Source: Circinella umbellata
Lineage: Eukaryota > Mucoromycota > Mucoromycetes > Mucorales > Lichtheimiaceae
NCBI GenBank assembly: GCA_025093555.1
Contig: JAIWNF010000003.1
Span: 930,001-994,000 of the forward strand
Length of the DNA: 64,000 nucleotides
Direction of reading: 5' to 3'
Of this stretch, positions 61,732-64,000 are shown in pieces (the first letter of the stretch is position 1; each line of letters begins with the position of its first letter). The notes under the pieces are model-generated. The model made no database searches and was not told the origin of the DNA. It saw only the letters and a list, made by a program, of their open reading frames with translations. The translations under genes and the position numbers were made by a program.

Positions 61732-62679
61732 CAAACAGCTTTTTTTTTTGGGATACGTATTGACCACAAACTTTTTTTTTCGCTTTCTGTACTTGAACTT
61801 ATGTGGTATATTTTCTTCTTAAAATAAAAATTATTTTGTTTTGAAGAGTTAAAAAAAAGATCAAGTATATTGTCTGGTAAAATATAGTTAAATAAAATTC
61901 AGGAACATTTTTTGTACGTCCCTGAACTACGTATGAGAGAATCGTCGTCTTGTTGTAAAAAAAATCACAATGCAAATGTGGTGCCGTGAGCTACATAGTA
62001 CTATATCAGTTGGACTTGAATCTGACGTGTGTACCTCGCAAGTAAAAGCTCTTGGATAACATGAAGATAGTATATTTTAAATAGAAGACTTTATGTCTTT
62101 TTACGTCTTCAAAATTATATGCTAAAGTGTGAGTTCACGATTTCGGCCTTTTTATGCTGAAACCACTAGTAAGTAGGGAATAATTTCCCAATTGCTCAAA
62201 ATAATAAGACTGATAATAATATAAAATAAAATGAGATAAGAGTCAAGTGAAGTTCTTTAAAAAGTGAAGAGAATTTATCACAATACGTATGGTGAAATGT
62301 TTTCATAGAAAGAAACGAATCGGGAAACAAATATTGTAAAAAAAAGGTGGTGTAACAATATTATGCATTCATGTTATTTAGTTTGTTCATAAATTTATGT
62401 TTGAATAATTAAGAAAAGGTAATGTATCACAGCTGTGGTGTATCGAATAATACAGAAATCCATTCCTGCGTATATCTTTCATGTCTTGGTCGTATTTATT
62501 GATCTATGTAATAGATAGTACGTAAAATCGGCAATCTTTAGATTACAGAAAAGTACTAACGTTACAATAAATAATAAAAAGATAGTTGATATATAAATGT
62601 TTGACATAATTTCCTTATTAAGAAAAAGTTTTTTCTTCTCCTTTTCTTTTTCTTTCTATTTTATACCAAACTTTTATCA
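61732..62679. other. Intergenic between the two RFX-like genes
   Basis: AT-rich, no coding region believed. A CT/T-rich leader at 62625-62665 belongs to the next gene. Confidence 0.5.
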
Positions 62680-63180
62680 ATGTCAGCTAAAAGAAGTGTC
62701 GAACAAAGCCAGAACCAAGAGCTAAAACCTCTTACTAAAAAACAATTGACCAATAGCGACAATGAGTTCTTGAAAGAGTGGTACATAGAAATCTGATAAA
62801 AAAAAAGGATAATAAGATTTATGGCACACTCATTGATTACTATTGCTTGTAATAATAGGATTAGCGATAACTTCAAGCAAAGCTACAATCAAGTTGTATC
62901 ACCACGAAAAGCTTACAACCACTACAAACGTGGTTGTAAGCTTTTCAACTTCTCAACTTGTGAAGAAAGACTGTTTACCAAAACCTTCAAACAGTTAATT
63001 GGGGTACAAGAACAAAGATTATTGAGTGGCCCTGAAGGACCCGGAAAATCTTTCTGGAATAATGTTGCAAATCGTGCGGTTCCTCGAAAGAGGGATTCTT
63101 ATTTTATTTTACACGATTATCAAGATGATTACGAATATCCTTGCCATCTTGCTGTCACTGAAAAAAAACAAAAAAACTAA
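62680..63180 (+). CDS. Small RFX-like winged-helix DNA-binding protein, copy 2
   Basis: Exons 62680-62780 and 62859-63180 give 140 residues. After MSAKRSVEQSQNQELKPLTK the RFX-type domain reads FLKEWISDNFKQSYNQ, VSPRKAYNHYKRGCKLFNF, FTKTFKQLIGVQEQRLLSG and PEGPGKSFWNN. VSPRKAYNHYKRGC is very close to the RFX segment V-S-R-x-x-L-Y-x-H-Y-x-x-x-C. The intron splits the conserved Trp codon exactly as in copy 1, so the two are paralogues despite low similarity. An acidic C-terminal tail (DYQDDYEYP) is added. Read without splicing, the frame stops four codons after the intron start, which explains why a longer frame is not seen. Function beyond DNA binding is unknown. Confidence 0.65.
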
Positions 63181-64000
63181 ACCCATTATCATTATCACCC
63201 TTGCTTTTTACTGTATTTTCACTTTTATTTTTTTATTATAACTAATAGTATTGTCCATTATTATTGCTTTTTATTAGTTGTTGAAAAGAACATCCATTTA
63301 AAAAGTTGTTTGTCAATTCTTATTATTTAAAAAGTTCTATTTATTTTAGCATTTTATAAGTGTTGAGTGTACTTTAGCATATTTATAAGAGATGGCTAAT
63401 ATCATATTATTAACTACTTGTGTTTTCTTAATGCTTAAAGTATGGACTACAATGATATTAACTTCTTTGTGCTCACTTTCATTTTTAGTGACAACTATAT
63501 AATATATGTATATTACAGAACTGACAATAAGATCAAACATGTAATATTTAAATTTTAAATTTTTAGGTGTACGTAATAATATTTATATAGACAAAGCTTA
63601 CTAAAGTACGGCTATATACATAGAAGAATTTAGTATGTACGTAATAAAAAGGTAGACATTACATAGTAGCCATTTACTTGGTATTCATAAAAAAACGGGA
63701 GTTCCTGTTCTCGGTCCTAATGATGTTACAAAAGAATAGATCTAGGCTATTCTCTTACTAGTAAATATTTCTTTATTCTATTTACAAGTATCAATGCCAG
63801 AATCTCTTTCTTCTAACTTTATATAAAAAATCAAATAGCTTTTTTTTTTATGTATAATTGTTAAATACCATACGTATTATTTAGCTGTTTTAGACCAATA
63901 GATTTATAACTTTATAATTAAGATGCTATATAACATCTATTATTTTTATTGCTATGAGAAAAATAATAAATATAAGCAGAAAAAAAAGTAAATGCTCTTA
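63181..64000. other. Right-hand end of the window, no gene seen
   Basis: AT-rich DNA with several TACGTA or GTACGTA sites (63570-63640). A frame at 63346-63540 on the minus strand has no family feature. Confidence 0.5.

Overview
The window is nuclear DNA from an AT-rich, intron-rich early-diverging fungus, most likely Mucoromycota (inference). The evidence is short introns with GTAAGT-type donors and TAG acceptors, a full set of fungal housekeeping genes, and lineage-type genes: an Ndc10-like DNA-binding protein, tiny RFX-like proteins and a GH28 exo-polygalacturonase. I see no rRNA, tRNA or CRISPR array. Exon boundaries were joined by eye from splice consensus, reading frame and family similarity. 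For the genes whose exons are listed, the summed exon lengths are divisible by three, except where a break is stated.

Layout. 1-2.5 kb: two members of a small secreted cysteine-containing family. 3.5-15.3 kb: a housekeeping block with an ER CUE-domain protein, DNA polymerase delta catalytic subunit, mitochondrial ornithine acetyltransferase, a metazoan-type eIF4E-binding protein and an HSL-type esterase. 15.3-24.8 kb: gene-poor DNA with three small or secreted genes: a subtilisin-inhibitor-like protein, an exo-polygalacturonase and a small protein with a possible PP1-docking motif. 25.7-35.5 kb: a dense block with Sec12, the Efm7 methyltransferase, the RBM25 splicing factor, an inositol phosphate kinase and a Ser/Asn-rich protein with SxIP motifs. 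36-43 kb: a segmental duplication carrying two more members of the secreted family, plus decayed repeats. 43.4-57.5 kb: GSK3, Yak1, Sec22, a PAP2 phosphatase, a GPI-anchored binding-protein-like protein and Rrb1. 57.5-64 kb: TIR elements, a broken Ndc10/Crypton-like gene and two RFX-like mini-proteins.

Shared themes. Several genes belong to nutrient and growth signalling: 4E-BP (a TOR target in animals), GSK3, Yak1 and an inositol polyphosphate kinase. Others act early in secretion (Cue1-like, Sec12, Sec22, a dolichyl-diphosphatase-like enzyme) or in ribosome and translation-factor biology (Rrb1, Efm7). They are interleaved with unrelated genes, so this is not a cluster. The accessory content (secreted family, SSI-like inhibitor, polygalacturonase, binding-protein-like GPI protein) points to a secretome for interaction with substrate, microbes or hosts.

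The most noteworthy items are the 4E-BP with conserved TP sites, eIF4E motif and TOS-like tail; the fungal SSI-like inhibitor; the four-gene secreted family with fixed introns; and a 453-bp non-autonomous TIR element with a perfect 9-bp target-site duplication, related to a second element lodged in the intron of the broken Ndc10-like gene.
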